Below the pieces are notes generated by a model. It was not told where the DNA came from. It searched no databases and saw nothing but the letters and a program-made list of their open reading frames with translations. Of a stretch of DNA of 64,000 nucleotides, positions 51,827-61,788 are shown one piece after another (the first letter of the stretch is position 1; every line of letters starts with the position of its first letter). Source of the DNA: Granulicella aggregans (GTDB taxonomy: Bacteria > Acidobacteriota > Terriglobia > Terriglobales > Acidobacteriaceae); contig NZ_JAGSYE010000001.1 of the NCBI RefSeq assembly GCF_025685565.1, positions 1,674,001-1,738,000 on the forward strand, in the 5' to 3' direction. Made by a program: the position numbers and the translations under genes.

Positions 51827-53977
51827 ATGGAAACGAATCTCGAAAATGTACACGAAGAAGCACAGCAGGTAGCGGACCCGATTGACCTCGTTCGCCGGCT
51901 CGCCGCCGTCGCTCGTACCCAGGCTGTGGTCGAACTCGATCTCGACGGAAAGATTCTCTTCACGAACGATGTCTTCGCGAGGCTGGTGGGTTCTACTGCG
52001 AATGCGCTTGTAGGCACGCTGCACAGTTCGCTTCTTCGCTCAGCGGACCAACGCTCACCCGAGAACCGGCAGCTGTGGGACGATCTCCGCCAGGGCAAGT
52101 TTCACAGCGGTACTTATAGGATGCTCTCTGCCGATGGCGATCCCATCTGGTTCGAAGGCTCGTTCAATGCCATCCCGAGTTCGGACGGCAAGGGCAACCG
52201 TGTCGTCATGTTCGCCCATGACATCACGAAGGTGGAGTTGGAGCGGCAGGACTCGCGCGCGATTCTCGCTACCGTGAATCGCATGAATATGTTCGCCGAG
52301 TACAGCCCGGAAGGAATCATCCTCACCGTGAATGAAAACTTTACAAAGGCCTTCGGATACGACGCCTCCGAGATCGTCGGACAGAACATCTCACGGCTCA
52401 ACTTCTCCGATGCCACCAGCCAGGAAGAATTCAGCGAACTGTGGGGCATCGTCCTCTCGGGGCGGCACAAGAACCAGGCCTTCAAGCGCAAGTCGAAGGA
52501 CGGCCGCGTCATCTGGATCGGTGGCACCTTCGCGCCAGTGCTGGACGATAAAGGCGGTGTGGTCAAGATCATCTCCATCACCAGCGAGATCACCCAGCGC
52601 ATCGTCGACGAAGAGAACCGCAATCGCCAGTTGGAAGAGACCAAGCACACCAAGGCGATGATCGAGTTCACCAATGAAGGCATCATCCTCGACGCCAACG
52701 ACAACTTCTGCCACGTGATGGGCTACACGTTGCCAGAGATCAAGGGCAAGCACCACCGCATCTTCGTCGATCCCGCATACGCAGCCAGCCGCGAGTATGT
52801 CCAGTTCTGGGAAGACCTGAACCGCGGCAAGTTCCAGACCAGCGAGTTCAGACGCATCGACAAGAATGGCAAGGATGTCTGGATCGAGGCCACCTACAGT
52901 CCGCTCTTCGACATCAATGGCAAGGTAGACCGCGTCACCAAGCTAGCCACCGATATCACCGCGCAGGTGCGTGCGAAGGCCGACGCGGAGGCCGCTGAGA
53001 CTCGCGAAAAGGCCGCCACCGCCGAGCTCCGCCACAAGGTCGACTCTCTGCTCGCCGTTGTCGCCGCGACTGCCAATGGCGACCTTACGCAAACCGTCAC
53101 GGTCACTGGTGAAGACTCCATCGGCCAACTCGCTGCCGGCCTCACGAAGCTCATCACCGATCTCCGCTCCAGCATCTCCGGCATCGGGCAGACTGCCGGA
53201 GCTCTCTCCGCAGCGTCGTCGCAGCTGCTCAAGATCAGCCAGCAGGTGCTCACCAACTCCGATGGCTCCTTGCAGAAAGCCAAGACCGTATCGCAAAACA
53301 GCGAACAGGTCTCCGCCAACGTCTCCATCGTCGCGGCAAGCTCGGAAGAGATGCTCGCATCCATCCGCGAGATCTCGAAGAGCGCTTCGGGTGCATCGCG
53401 CATCGCCCGCACCGCAGTGAGCATGGCCGACGAGACGACCCAGACCATCGGCAAACTCGGCGTCTCCAGCCAGGAGATCGGCAAGGTCATCAAAGTCATC
53501 ACGTCAATCGCTCAGCAGACCAATCTGCTCGCCCTCAACGCGACTATCGAAGCGGCCCGCGCAGGTGAAGCAGGCAAGGGCTTCGCGGTTGTCGCCAACG
53601 AGGTCAAAGAACTCGCGAAAGAGACTGCCCGCGCCACCGGCGAGATCAGCCTGAAGATCGAAGCCATCCAGAACGACACCAAGGCTGCGGTCAAGGCCAT
53701 CGGAGACGTAAGCTCCATCATCAACGAGGTCAACGATATCTCAGGAACCATCGCTTCGGCGGTCGAAGAGCAGACCGCGACCACCAATGAGATTGGCCGC
53801 AACGTGACCGATGCTGCGAGAGGCACCGGCGACATCGCCCGCAACATCACCCTGGTGGCGGAGTCGGCGGAGTCTACCACTGCCGGGGCGCGCGACACCG
53901 AGACCGCCGCCAAGGAACTCACCGAGATGGCCAACCAGCTTCAGGTGCTCGTACAGCGCTTCCGCATCGCCGCATAA
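51827..53977 (+). CDS. Soluble methyl-accepting chemotaxis protein with PAS domains
   Basis: A 716-residue receptor without membrane helices. It has three PAS-like domains (about residues 15-150, 150-270 and 270-385, with [17 protein letters not shown] and [17 protein letters not shown] at the ends), a HAMP-like linker ([20 protein letters not shown]) and a methyl-accepting signalling domain with the hairpin [19 protein letters not shown]. No C-terminal NWETF-type pentapeptide is seen. The PAS domains suggest sensing of an internal signal such as redox or light, but no ligand residue is certain. Confidence 0.9.
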   Translation: METNLENVHEEAQQVADPIDLVRRLAAVARTQAVVELDLDGKILFTNDVFARLVGSTANALVGTLHSSLLRSADQRSPENRQLWDDLRQGKFHSGTYRMLSADGDPIWFEGSFNAIPSSDGKGNRVVMFAHDITKVELERQDSRAILATVNRMNMFAEYSPEGIILTVNENFTKAFGYDASEIVGQNISRLNFSDATSQEEFSELWGIVLSGRHKNQAFKRKSKDGRVIWIGGTFAPVLDDKGGVVKIISITSEITQRIVDEENRNRQLEETKHTKAMIEFTNEGIILDANDNFCHVMGYTLPEIKGKHHRIFVDPAYAASREYVQFWEDLNRGKFQTSEFRRIDKNGKDVWIEATYSPLFDINGKVDRVTKLATDITAQVRAKADAEAAETREKAATAELRHKVDSLLAVVAATANGDLTQTVTVTGEDSIGQLAAGLTKLITDLRSSISGIGQTAGALSAASSQLLKISQQVLTNSDGSLQKAKTVSQNSEQVSANVSIVAASSEEMLASIREISKSASGASRIARTAVSMADETTQTIGKLGVSSQEIGKVIKVITSIAQQTNLLALNATIEAARAGEAGKGFAVVANEVKELAKETARATGEISLKIEAIQNDTKAAVKAIGDVSSIINEVNDISGTIASAVEEQTATTNEIGRNVTDAARGTGDIARNITLVAESAESTTAGARDTETAAKELTEMANQLQVLVQRFRIAA

Positions 53978-54037
53978 CCAACAGACACTTCGCCCTCTCG
54001 CACCGCGCGGGAGGGTCGCCAACCGAAGGGAACCGCC

Positions 54038-54418
54038 ATGAAGAAGGCACTCGTCGTCGACGATTCAAGGGCCATCCGCACCATGCTCTCGCGCATCCTC
54101 GTCCGCTACGGCTTCGAGGTCGCGCAGGCCGGTGACGGATCGGAGGCGCTGGTCGTGCTCGAACAACACCACGGAGACTTCGATCTGCTCTGCGTCGACT
54201 ACAACATGCCCGTGATGAACGGTCTCGAACTGCTGAGCGAGATGCGCGAGCAGCCGCGCTTTGACGACATCCCCATCATGATGGTCACCACCGAGACGCA
54301 GATCGACTTCATCACATCAGCTCTCGCGCTCGGGGCCAACGAATACGTTATGAAACCGTTCACCGACGTCATGGTTCTTGAAAAGCTACAGACCCTCGGT
54401 CTCGTTCCTTACGAATGA
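54038..54418 (+). CDS. cheY: Chemotaxis response regulator CheY
   Basis: The 126-residue receiver domain has VVDDSRAIRTMLSRIL, phospho-Asp54 in LLCVDYNMPVMNG, Thr in IMMVTTETQ and Lys in EYVMKPF. It is the output regulator of the operon. It overlaps the cheB start by four bases. Confidence 0.92.
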   Translation: MKKALVVDDSRAIRTMLSRILVRYGFEVAQAGDGSEALVVLEQHHGDFDLLCVDYNMPVMNGLELLSEMREQPRFDDIPIMMVTTETQIDFITSALALGANEYVMKPFTDVMVLEKLQTLGLVPYE

Positions 54419-55581
54419 ATCTCTCCAACGCTTCGAACCAACACTCCGCCAGAGACTGGCAAGACAGCCGCTGGCAGAAAGGAACTGCAGCCTTCATGAC
54501 GATGCTTCTCGAAAGCAGCCACTCCCAGGCGACCAAGATCCGCGTCCTCGTCGTCGACGACTCCAGCCTCATCCGCCGGATGGTCTCGCGCATCTTCGAA
54601 AGCGACCCCGAGATCGTCCTCACCGGCACCGCGCGCAACGGCATCGACGCGCTAAGCAAGCTCGGCGAGATGAAGCCGGATGTCGTCACGCTAGACGTAG
54701 AGATGCCCGAGATGGACGGCCTCCAGACGCTTCGCGAGATCTCGAAGACCTATCCCTCCGTGCGCGTCATCATGCTCAGCAGCCTCACGGAGCGCGGCAC
54801 AAGCACCACACTCGACGCCCTGATGCATGGCGCAAGCGACTACGTCACTAAGCCCACGCAGGGCACGGAGTCGGCCTACGAGCAGCTTGCCGTGCAGCTC
54901 CTCTCCAAGGTCAAACAACTCTTCCCGAAGTTGAACTCCAACAAGCTCGCGGCAAGCGTCGCCCGCGCCAACGCTACCTCCTCCGCGCCAGCTCTCTCGC
55001 ATCCTCCGGCGGAGATCTGCTGCATCGGCGTCTCCACCGGTGGCCCCAGCGCGCTCTACGACATTTGGGGACAATTTCCGAAGAACTTCCCTCTGCCCAT
55101 CGTGCTCGTGCAGCACATGCCGGCGATGTTCACGCAGATGCTAGCCGACCGGCTGCACAGCGTCGGCTCCATCCCTGTCGTCGAAGGCAAGGAAGGCATG
55201 ATGCTGATGCCCGGTCAGGCCGTCATCGCTCCCGGCGGCTATCACATGCGTGTCGCGCGGCAAGGCCGCGAGCTCATCGTGACCCTCGACGAAGGCCCCA
55301 AGGAAAACTCCTGCCGCCCCGCTGTCGATGTCCTCTTCCGCTCCGTCGTTGAAGTTCTGGGAGGCCGCGCCATCGCCGCGATCCTCACCGGCATGGGCCA
55401 GGACGGTCTGCTCGGCGTGCAGGCACTGAAGGCCAGGGGTGCCGTCATCCTCGCGCAAGACGAGGCCACCAGCGTCGTCTGGGGCATGCCCGGTGCCGTA
55501 GTCGCCGCCAAGGCCGCCGACTACGTTCTTCCCCTCGACAGAATTGTTCCCGAGATCCTCAAGAGCATTCGATACCGATGA
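54415..55581 (+). CDS. cheB: Chemotaxis methylesterase/glutaminase CheB
   Basis: A 388-residue protein with an N-terminal receiver (VLVVDDSSLIRRM, LDVEMPEMDG, DYVTKPTQG) and a C-terminal methylesterase (GVSTGGPSALYDI, VLVQHMPAMFTQML, ILTGMGQDGLLGVQ) with the Ser-His-Asp triad in place. It removes methyl groups from MCPs. The ATG overlaps cheY, giving a 27-residue leader; ATG 54496 (MTMLLESS) is the other candidate and gives a more usual start. Confidence 0.92.
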   Translation: MNLSNASNQHSARDWQDSRWQKGTAAFMTMLLESSHSQATKIRVLVVDDSSLIRRMVSRIFESDPEIVLTGTARNGIDALSKLGEMKPDVVTLDVEMPEMDGLQTLREISKTYPSVRVIMLSSLTERGTSTTLDALMHGASDYVTKPTQGTESAYEQLAVQLLSKVKQLFPKLNSNKLAASVARANATSSAPALSHPPAEICCIGVSTGGPSALYDIWGQFPKNFPLPIVLVQHMPAMFTQMLADRLHSVGSIPVVEGKEGMMLMPGQAVIAPGGYHMRVARQGRELIVTLDEGPKENSCRPAVDVLFRSVVEVLGGRAIAAILTGMGQDGLLGVQALKARGAVILAQDEATSVVWGMPGAVVAAKAADYVLPLDRIVPEILKSIRYR

Positions 55582-56450
55582 CGAATCCAAACCCCATATC
55601 GCGCCTCGAATACCCTGGCTCCCAGTCGGCCAGCGCCGCGCCGCTGATCTCGCCGCGCAACTACACCTTCCTGCAGACCTACATCTATCGCGAGTCCGGC
55701 ATCGTGCTCGACGAGGACAAGCAGTATCTCTTCGAGAGCCGCCTTCGTCCTATCGTCGTGCGCGAAGGTCTAGCCTCCATCGATGCACTCTGCGACCTGG
55801 TCGCAACAGGCCGCTCGCCCGCGCTCGCCACGCGAGTCATCGATGCGATGACCACCAACGAGACGCTCTTCTTCCGCGATACAGCCATCTTCGAGGTCAT
55901 GAAGACACAAGTTCTTCCGGAGCTGATCGCCGCTGCTGGTTCACGCAAGCTTCGCATCTGGTCGGCTGCGTCCTCCACCGGGCAGGAGGCCTACAGTCTC
56001 GCCATTACGCTGCTCGAAGCACGCATCGATCCCGGCCGAGTGGAGATCATCGGCACCGACCTCTGCGAACAGGTCGTCGAGCGCGCGGCAACAGGCAAGT
56101 ATGTTCAGTTTGAAGTGGGCCGCGGCATGCCCATTCTTCTCTTGATGAAGTACTTCACCAAGGTCGGCCTCGACTGGCAGATCAAGCCTGAGGTCCGCAA
56201 CATGGTCCACTTCCAAAAGTTGGACCTTAGGGGAAGCTTCGCCGCACTCGGGAAATTCGACCTTGTTCTTTGCCGGAACGTGCTTATCTACTTCGACGCC
56301 GCGACCAAGGAACAGATCATCGCCTCCATCCACAAGACGATCCTGCCTGGAGGCATGCTTGTCCTCGGCTGTGCCGAGACGCTCATCAGCGTCGATCACA
56401 AGTACGAGCGCAAGGTCTTCGGTCACTCCACCTTCTACGCCGTTCGATAG
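55578..56450 (+). CDS. cheR: Chemotaxis protein methyltransferase CheR
   Basis: A 290-residue CheR with the N-terminal domain and the SAM-binding domain: TTNETLFFRDTAIFEVM, RIWSAASSTGQEAYSLAITL and FDLVLCRNVLIYFDAATKEQ. It methylates MCP glutamates. It overlaps cheB by four bases. Confidence 0.94.
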   Translation: MTNPNPISRLEYPGSQSASAAPLISPRNYTFLQTYIYRESGIVLDEDKQYLFESRLRPIVVREGLASIDALCDLVATGRSPALATRVIDAMTTNETLFFRDTAIFEVMKTQVLPELIAAAGSRKLRIWSAASSTGQEAYSLAITLLEARIDPGRVEIIGTDLCEQVVERAATGKYVQFEVGRGMPILLLMKYFTKVGLDWQIKPEVRNMVHFQKLDLRGSFAALGKFDLVLCRNVLIYFDAATKEQIIASIHKTILPGGMLVLGCAETLISVDHKYERKVFGHSTFYAVR

Positions 56451-56459
56451 GACAAACCC

Positions 56460-56954
56460 ATGCTTGCCGAACTCCTCACTCCCGAAAACATCGACGTTCA
56501 GATCACGGTCGCGCAGCAGGCCTTCACGGTTCTGGCCGACATCGAAGTCTTCCCTGTTCCGCCAGCCCCCGAACTGGTGGTCCTCGATCCCAACGAGATC
56601 GCCGACATCCGCGCCACCATCTGCTACATGGGCGAGTCCGAGGGCAGCATTCGCATCGAGTGCAGCCCCTCCATCGCCTTCGCCTTCACCGAGCGCATGA
56701 CCGGAGCCGAGTTGCCGCAGGCCTTCAACGAAGACGTCCGCGACGCCATCGGCGAACTCATCAACACCATCGGCGGCAACCTCAAAGGCCTGCTGCCGGC
56801 GGGCACACGCATCAACACGCCGTTGGTCTTCCCCCAGCCTGCGGACAAGCTCCACCACCATGAGCCCGAGCCACAGCTAAGCTGCCTCAACTTCAACTCG
56901 CAGTTCGGCCCCTTCAGGATAGTGCTCCTCGACACCCTTCCCGACGCGGCCTAG
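56460..56954 (+). CDS. CheX-like chemotaxis phosphatase
   Basis: The 164-residue protein has the CheC/CheX/FliY signature E-x2-N in DAIGELINTIGGNLKG (Glu99, Asn102), with the beta-strand pattern before it. CheX dephosphorylates CheY-P. A single copy of the motif fits CheX, not CheC. It follows cheR by 9 bases and is the last gene of the operon. Confidence 0.82.
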   Translation: MLAELLTPENIDVQITVAQQAFTVLADIEVFPVPPAPELVVLDPNEIADIRATICYMGESEGSIRIECSPSIAFAFTERMTGAELPQAFNEDVRDAIGELINTIGGNLKGLLPAGTRINTPLVFPQPADKLHHHEPEPQLSCLNFNSQFGPFRIVLLDTLPDAA

Positions 56955-57009
56955 CGGCTGCTCCACATCTCGCCTTTGAGATATGGGGCACACGCTAGAT
57001 ATGGGAGCT

Positions 57010-57041
57010 GTGCCCCATTCATCGCAGTCTCACCGCGATGA
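57010..57041. repeat. Dispersed palindromic repeat A, variant copy 4
   Basis: Arms CCCATTCATCGC and GCGATGAATGGG are a perfect palindrome, with both arms changed together relative to copies 1-3. The flanks differ. It lies after the cheX-like gene. Confidence 0.75.
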
Positions 57042-57089
57042 ATGGGAATTCGTGCGAAGCACGAATCGCTTTCAATACCACTAAGAAAC

Positions 57090-57147
57090 GTCATCTCGAC
57101 CGGACCCTGAGCGCAGCGAAGGGGTAGTGGAGAGACCCCCCGCATTT
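57090..57147. repeat. Dispersed repeat B, copy 5
   Basis: GTCATCTCGACCGGA and GTAGTGGAGAGACCCCC flank a centre CCCTGAGCGCAGCGAAGGG that differs from other copies. It stands 11 bases past the TonB-dependent receptor's stop. Confidence 0.82.
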
Positions 57148-57158
57148 GCTTTAGGCTC

Positions 57159-60100
57159 TTACCGGCTCAAACGAAGCGCCAACTGCAACACCCTCTGCTC
57201 GGTAGTCGTACTGGTAATACTTCCAAACGCCGCCGCCCCAAAGCTGCCATTCGGCTGCGCAAACGCAGGCGTATTGGTCACGTTGAACAACTCCGCTCGA
57301 AACTCCACATCATTCTTTTCGAGGACGCGCGTGTGCTTCACCAGCGCCATGTCGAGATCGCGGAACGCCGGCCCGCGCACCGGATTTCTCGAAGCATTTC
57401 CCAGCGTGAACTCCGGTGCCGTCGCAAACGCGGCCGTGTTGAAGTAATGCGCGGGCGTCCGCCGGCCGGGGCTCAGCGAAGAATTCGCGATGATGTTTGG
57501 CCGCTGCAGCGAGAAGCCCGCAAACGCATTATTGTTCGTCGCCTGCGTCACCGTGACCGGCATACCGGACTGCAGCGATGCAATCCCATTCACGGCCCAT
57601 CCCCCCGCGATCACACTCGCAATGCCGCGCGATGCGAAGCTATGCCCACGTCCCGCCGGCAGCTCATACGTTGCTGCAAGCGAGGTCACATTCGGCATGT
57701 CGCCATTAGACGAATCCCGCTCCAGCCGCGGCTGGAAGGTGTCTGCCGCGATCAGGCTGCTCGAGTTCGGCGACGACAGCACGGTCGACGAGAACACCGA
57801 GGAAGCATCGTCGATCAGCTTCGAGTGCGTGTACGCCGCCAGGAAGTAGAGCCCATGCGTCACACGCTGTTCTACCTTTACCTCTAAGGCGTTGTAGTTA
57901 GTTGTGCCGCTGTTATTGCGATACGTCGCAACGTTCTGGAAGCGCGGATACGGCTTCAACAACTGTGCCGCGGCGATCGTCTTGGTCCCGATCGGGCTGG
58001 AGACGGGAATCTGGCCGTAGTAAGGATTCGTAACCTTCCCAGTCAGCGCTGTCGGATCGGTCAATCCCACCGCAAGCTGCGCTGCGGTCAACTGGTTCAG
58101 GTTCGAGTCGGGAATGCCAACATGCACAATGTGCGATCCGACATAAGCCACATCTACGGAAAGACTATTCGTAACCTGTCGCTGCACCGCGAGGTTCCAC
58201 TGCTGCACGTATCCCGATCCAGCCTTGCGGTTCGCGGTGTAGACGCTCTGCCCAAGTCCGGCATTTGCGTTCAAGGTGATCGGCGCTACAGTCGGCCCGT
58301 TCGCCAGCGTGAATGCGGAGTTGATGCTGTCCTGCGTCTTCTGCTGCACGTTCTGGATAAACGGAAACTGCGGCAGCGTGAAGGGTGTCGTGATACCCGA
58401 CTGATCGATGAAGACGATGCCGAAGCCCGACCGCACTACGGTCTTCGGTGTCAGCAGATAGGTGAAGCCGAGCCGAGGCCCAACGTTGTCCCAGTGAAGC
58501 TCACGCGCACTCTTCGAGTTGCCATCCACGCCCGCGTAATCCAGCTGCTGCGTCGCAAGATTGAAGACCGCGCCCTGGTTGTTCTTCTCGGTCGAAGGCG
58601 AATGCAGCGTCCATCGCGCTCCGATGTTCAACGTCAGCTTGTCGCTCGCGCGCCAGTCGTCCTGGATGAAGTACTCCTGGATGTGGTCGCGCGGCCGCAG
58701 AATCGATGTCTGCAGATCGATCGAGAACGTATCGACCTGCCCGAGTAGAAAGCTTGCCAGCGCGTTACCGCCCATGGTCGTCGTGGACGCCGCCGTCTGC
58801 GTGTCCGTTCCCGTCGTCGTGAACGCAAACGATCCTGTGGGACTTGGCGGAGCCACGGCATTCAACTGGTAGAAGCGCACGTCCGCGCCCCCCTTGATGG
58901 AGTGCCGCCCGAACGTGTAATTCAGCGTCTCTTCGAACTGCCACACGCCCGTCTGGTACTTCGAGAACGTGCTCGCCGTCGATCCAATCTGCTGGAAGCC
59001 GGTAATCGTAAACAGCGGCAGCGCATTGTTGAACGCCGCATTCGTTGGGATGCCCGGGATATTCAACGCAGCTGACGCCGTATCGCCCAGCGTCGGCCCA
59101 ACGATGTCGTTACTGCGCCGTGTATAGCCCACATGAACATCGTTCAACAGGTGAGCATTGAACGTATGCGTCTCGTCAAAGACCGCCTGCTGTCCAAGCA
59201 CATTCGACAGCCCGGCCACGCTGCCTGTTCCAATAATCCCGCTCAGCACCGTACCTCCGCTGCCCGGCAACGAGGTGATCGGCAGCTCGACATCGCTGTA
59301 GTAGGAGTAACGCCCAAACGCACGGTCCTTCGTCTTATAGGCTCCATCCATGCGGAAGTCGAACTGGTTCTGGTGGTCGGCATCGTTCGCCGTCCGCGTG
59401 TAGTTGTTCGCGGCACCAGACTTCGTCGGCACAGGAAAGCGGTTCAGCAGCGCCAGTGCGACTGGGTCGAACGGCGTTGTAATCACGTCGTTCGCGAACT
59501 CCTGCCGAATGTACTTGCCGTCTACCGTCTGCGTCGTCGCGGGGTTGTAGATCTTTGATACCCCGGTAAAGATGCCCTGCCGCTCCAGCAGAGTCGGCAC
59601 TGTCGAAGTCGCAGGCTTGCCGATCAACTGCTTGATGCCCTGGTAGTCGCCGAAGAAGAACAGATGATTGCGCAGCACCGGCCCGCCCAGCGTCGCGCCA
59701 TAAAGGTTTCGCCGATACTCCGGCTTCGCTCCGGTGGCCGCAAAGTAGTTGCGCGAGTTGAGGTCTTCGTTGCGGAAGAACTCATATAGGCTGCCATGAA
59801 ACTCATTCCCGCCCGCCCGCGTTGCCACGTTCACGACGCCGCCGTTGAACCGGCCAAACTCCGCAGGCACGTTGTCAGCTTCGACCGTGAACTCCGCAAT
59901 GTCATCGACGATGGGGAAGAACGCGACCTGCCCCGGCTCCGGCTGCAGCGCAGAGATGCCGTCGTAAACATACTCGTTCGTACGCGGACGACCGCCATTG
60001 ATGCGCGGCAGCACCGTGCCGGGCGGCAACGCCACTCCGGGAGCCAGTGTTGTGAGGTTGATGAAGTTCCTGCTGTTCAGCGGCAGGCCCACGACCGTAC

Positions 60101-60515
60101 TCCCAGCGATGTGCGTCTCAATGTCGCTCTCGCCTGCCTGCATCAGCGGAGCGTCCGCCGTCACGCTCACCCTCTGCCGGTCGCTACCCACCGTCAAAGT
60201 CAGCGTAACGTCCACGGTCTGCCCGACCGTTGCGGTAATTCCACTCCGAGTCAGATGTTCGAACCCTGAGACTGCCACATCCAGCCGATATTCGCCCGGC
60301 ACCAGTTGCGAGAACAGGTAATCTCCCGCCGAAGAACTGATCGCCTGCTGGGTCACCCCCGTCGCCGCCTGGGTCAGAGTCACCTGGGCGTTCGGCACCG
60401 CCGCGCCCGAAGGATCGACAACTCTCCCTTGCAGCCTGGCTGCGATCTGCGCGAGCGTGGGCGACGAGGCGATGACCAGCAAAAAGGCGACGAGGAAGAG
60501 GTTTCTTAGTTTCAC
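57159..60515 (-). CDS. TonB-dependent outer-membrane receptor with carboxypeptidase-regulatory domain
   Basis: The 1118-residue protein begins at GTG 60515 with AGGAGATCCCTGC just upstream, giving a signal peptide (KLRNLFLVAFLLVIASS) and cleavage near residue 23. A CarboxypepD_reg-like beta-sandwich (residues about 28-110, GRVVDPSGAAVPNAQVTL) is followed by a plug-like region (VGLPLNSRNFINLTTLAPGV) and a large beta-barrel. This is the Oar-like form that is abundant in acidobacteria and probably takes up glycans or other large substrates. No TonB box can be named. Confidence 0.9.
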   Translation of the reverse strand: MKLRNLFLVAFLLVIASSPTLAQIAARLQGRVVDPSGAAVPNAQVTLTQAATGVTQQAISSSAGDYLFSQLVPGEYRLDVAVSGFEHLTRSGITATVGQTVDVTLTLTVGSDRQRVSVTADAPLMQAGESDIETHIAGSTVVGLPLNSRNFINLTTLAPGVALPPGTVLPRINGGRPRTNEYVYDGISALQPEPGQVAFFPIVDDIAEFTVEADNVPAEFGRFNGGVVNVATRAGGNEFHGSLYEFFRNEDLNSRNYFAATGAKPEYRRNLYGATLGGPVLRNHLFFFGDYQGIKQLIGKPATSTVPTLLERQGIFTGVSKIYNPATTQTVDGKYIRQEFANDVITTPFDPVALALLNRFPVPTKSGAANNYTRTANDADHQNQFDFRMDGAYKTKDRAFGRYSYYSDVELPITSLPGSGGTVLSGIIGTGSVAGLSNVLGQQAVFDETHTFNAHLLNDVHVGYTRRSNDIVGPTLGDTASAALNIPGIPTNAAFNNALPLFTITGFQQIGSTASTFSKYQTGVWQFEETLNYTFGRHSIKGGADVRFYQLNAVAPPSPTGSFAFTTTGTDTQTAASTTTMGGNALASFLLGQVDTFSIDLQTSILRPRDHIQEYFIQDDWRASDKLTLNIGARWTLHSPSTEKNNQGAVFNLATQQLDYAGVDGNSKSARELHWDNVGPRLGFTYLLTPKTVVRSGFGIVFIDQSGITTPFTLPQFPFIQNVQQKTQDSINSAFTLANGPTVAPITLNANAGLGQSVYTANRKAGSGYVQQWNLAVQRQVTNSLSVDVAYVGSHIVHVGIPDSNLNQLTAAQLAVGLTDPTALTGKVTNPYYGQIPVSSPIGTKTIAAAQLLKPYPRFQNVATYRNNSGTTNYNALEVKVEQRVTHGLYFLAAYTHSKLIDDASSVFSSTVLSSPNSSSLIAADTFQPRLERDSSNGDMPNVTSLAATYELPAGRGHSFASRGIASVIAGGWAVNGIASLQSGMPVTVTQATNNNAFAGFSLQRPNIIANSSLSPGRRTPAHYFNTAAFATAPEFTLGNASRNPVRGPAFRDLDMALVKHTRVLEKNDVEFRAELFNVTNTPAFAQPNGSFGAAAFGSITSTTTEQRVLQLALRLSR

Positions 60516-60636
60516 GCAGGGATCTCCTGAAGTTGCTGCGTCAGGCGGCAACCGGTCTTGAAGGGAAGAGGAACGAACAGGCAGCATCTACCCGATGCTG
60601 GTCCGTGGAACCTGACCTGTAAGGTTTCCTAACGAA

Positions 60637-60663
60637 ATTATATGTTTCGATTCATATAGTCAA
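60637..60663 (-). promoter_or_regulatory. Sigma-70-type promoter with palindrome, TonB receptor
   Basis: On the minus strand TTGACT (60658-60663) and TATAAT (60637-60642) are separated by 15 bases, a near-consensus promoter with a short spacer. The inverted repeat TATATG/CATATA (60639-60658, 8-base centre) covers the spacer and -10, so a repressor could cover the promoter. It is about 120 bases upstream of the receptor start. Confidence 0.72.
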
Positions 60664-60701
60664 CGAATGAGACGCAGCTCTCCCCGACCGGGTTACAGCT
60701 C

Positions 60702-61124
60702 TTATTCAGCGTCCAGCCGCTCCACCATCACGTCTGTTGACTTGATCAACGCCGCCGCGCTGTCGCCCTTTTTCAGGCGAAGCTCCCGCACCGCGCTTGC
60801 GGTGATGATCGCCGTGATCTGGTTGTCCCCAGCGCCGATCACCACCTCCGCCAGCAGGCCCTCCACGCGAACGCTGAGCACCTTGCCGCAGATCTGGTTC
60901 CTTCCGCTCACCCTGCGAAACCGTGCGCGCGACTCAGCCTCCGGCTTGAGGCTGTCCTTCGCCAGCAGCGGCCGCAGCGCGATCTCGGCGATCCGGTGAT
61001 GCCCTCCCGGCGTCTGCACGGTAGACAACTTACCGCTCAGAATCCACTGCTTGATCGTCGGGTAGCTGATACCCAGCATCCGTGCCGCTTCGCGAGGTGT
61101 AAGCATCGGTGTCCGGGTCGCCAT
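60702..61124 (-). CDS. HTH-TOBE protein, probable molybdate-responsive or molybdopterin-related regulator
   Basis: The 140-residue protein has an N-terminal excisionase/MerR-like HTH (MLTPREAARMLGISYPTIKQW and LSGKLSTVQTPGGHHRI) and a C-terminal TOBE/Mop domain (ICGKVLSVRVEGLLAEVVIGAG, TASAVRELRLKKGDSAAALI). TOBE domains bind molybdate or related oxyanions. It may link molybdate to gene expression; a molybdoenzyme is encoded in this window about 18 kb away. It is upstream of the TonB receptor on the same strand. Start ATG 61124 is the best. Confidence 0.83.
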   Translation of the reverse strand: MATRTPMLTPREAARMLGISYPTIKQWILSGKLSTVQTPGGHHRIAEIALRPLLAKDSLKPEAESRARFRRVSGRNQICGKVLSVRVEGLLAEVVIGAGDNQITAIITASAVRELRLKKGDSAAALIKSTDVMVERLDAE

Positions 61125-61184
61125 GCACGCAACTCTACCAGCGTCGTGTCCCACCCGCAAAGCATCGCCGACGCGCGCCCAAGA

Positions 61185-61769
61185 TCATTGCGCTAACTGG
61201 CCGGTCAGCGTCAGGTCCACGTCGACCTCCTTTGCCACCTTCAGAATGAAGATGCTGGGGTCCTTCATGCCCCATTTCACGTAGGGCACGACGAAATGGG
61301 TCTTGGCGGTGCAGCGGCCGCCTTCGATATGGATCTGCATGGGTACCGTCAACTCATGCGCGTCGCCATGCACCGTGAAGATGCCACTCACCTGGATCGT
61401 GGAATCGCCGCTGGCCGCAATCGTCCCCTGGTAGCTCTTCGGCGCGAAGGAGATGTCGGCAAACTTCGAGATCTCCAGAACCTCACCCCACATCCTCTCG
61501 TCACGAGGGCCGTTGCCGGTATTGCCGCTGCCAGCGGAGACGACAACCAGGCCCGAGATCTTCGCCGCGCTGCGGTCGAAATCGACCGCTCCGCTCTTTA
61601 CATGGAACGTTCCCTCGGTATCGTGTGCAGACCCGGAAAGTTTGAAGGCGACGGAGCTGGCATCGGGATTCACCGAGAACCTCTGCTGCTGTGCGAGTGC
61701 GCGACACGGCGCCAGCCCGCTCAACAGAAGCACCGCAGCCGTAAACATCGCTGGAAAGCTCGACTTCAT
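61185..61769 (-). CDS. YceI-like secreted lipocalin-fold protein
   Basis: From ATG 61769 the 194-residue protein has a signal peptide (residues 1-26, MFTAAVLLLSGLAPCRALA) and a YceI-like beta-barrel: RFSVNPDASSVAFKLSG, GEVLEISKFADISFAPKSY, and GIFTVHGDAHELTVPMQIHIEGG. YceI proteins bind isoprenoids or other lipids in the periplasm. It is separated from the HTH-TOBE gene by about 60 bases. Confidence 0.88.
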   Translation of the reverse strand: MKSSFPAMFTAAVLLLSGLAPCRALAQQQRFSVNPDASSVAFKLSGSAHDTEGTFHVKSGAVDFDRSAAKISGLVVVSAGSGNTGNGPRDERMWGEVLEISKFADISFAPKSYQGTIAASGDSTIQVSGIFTVHGDAHELTVPMQIHIEGGRCTAKTHFVVPYVKWGMKDPSIFILKVAKEVDVDLTLTGQLAQ

Positions 61770-61788
61770 CTTGGTCACCCTCGAATCC

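Noticed and set aside
55941..56861. A 306-codon minus-strand open frame over cheR and cheX
   Set aside because: It is a shadow of two well-supported genes and has no motif of its own.
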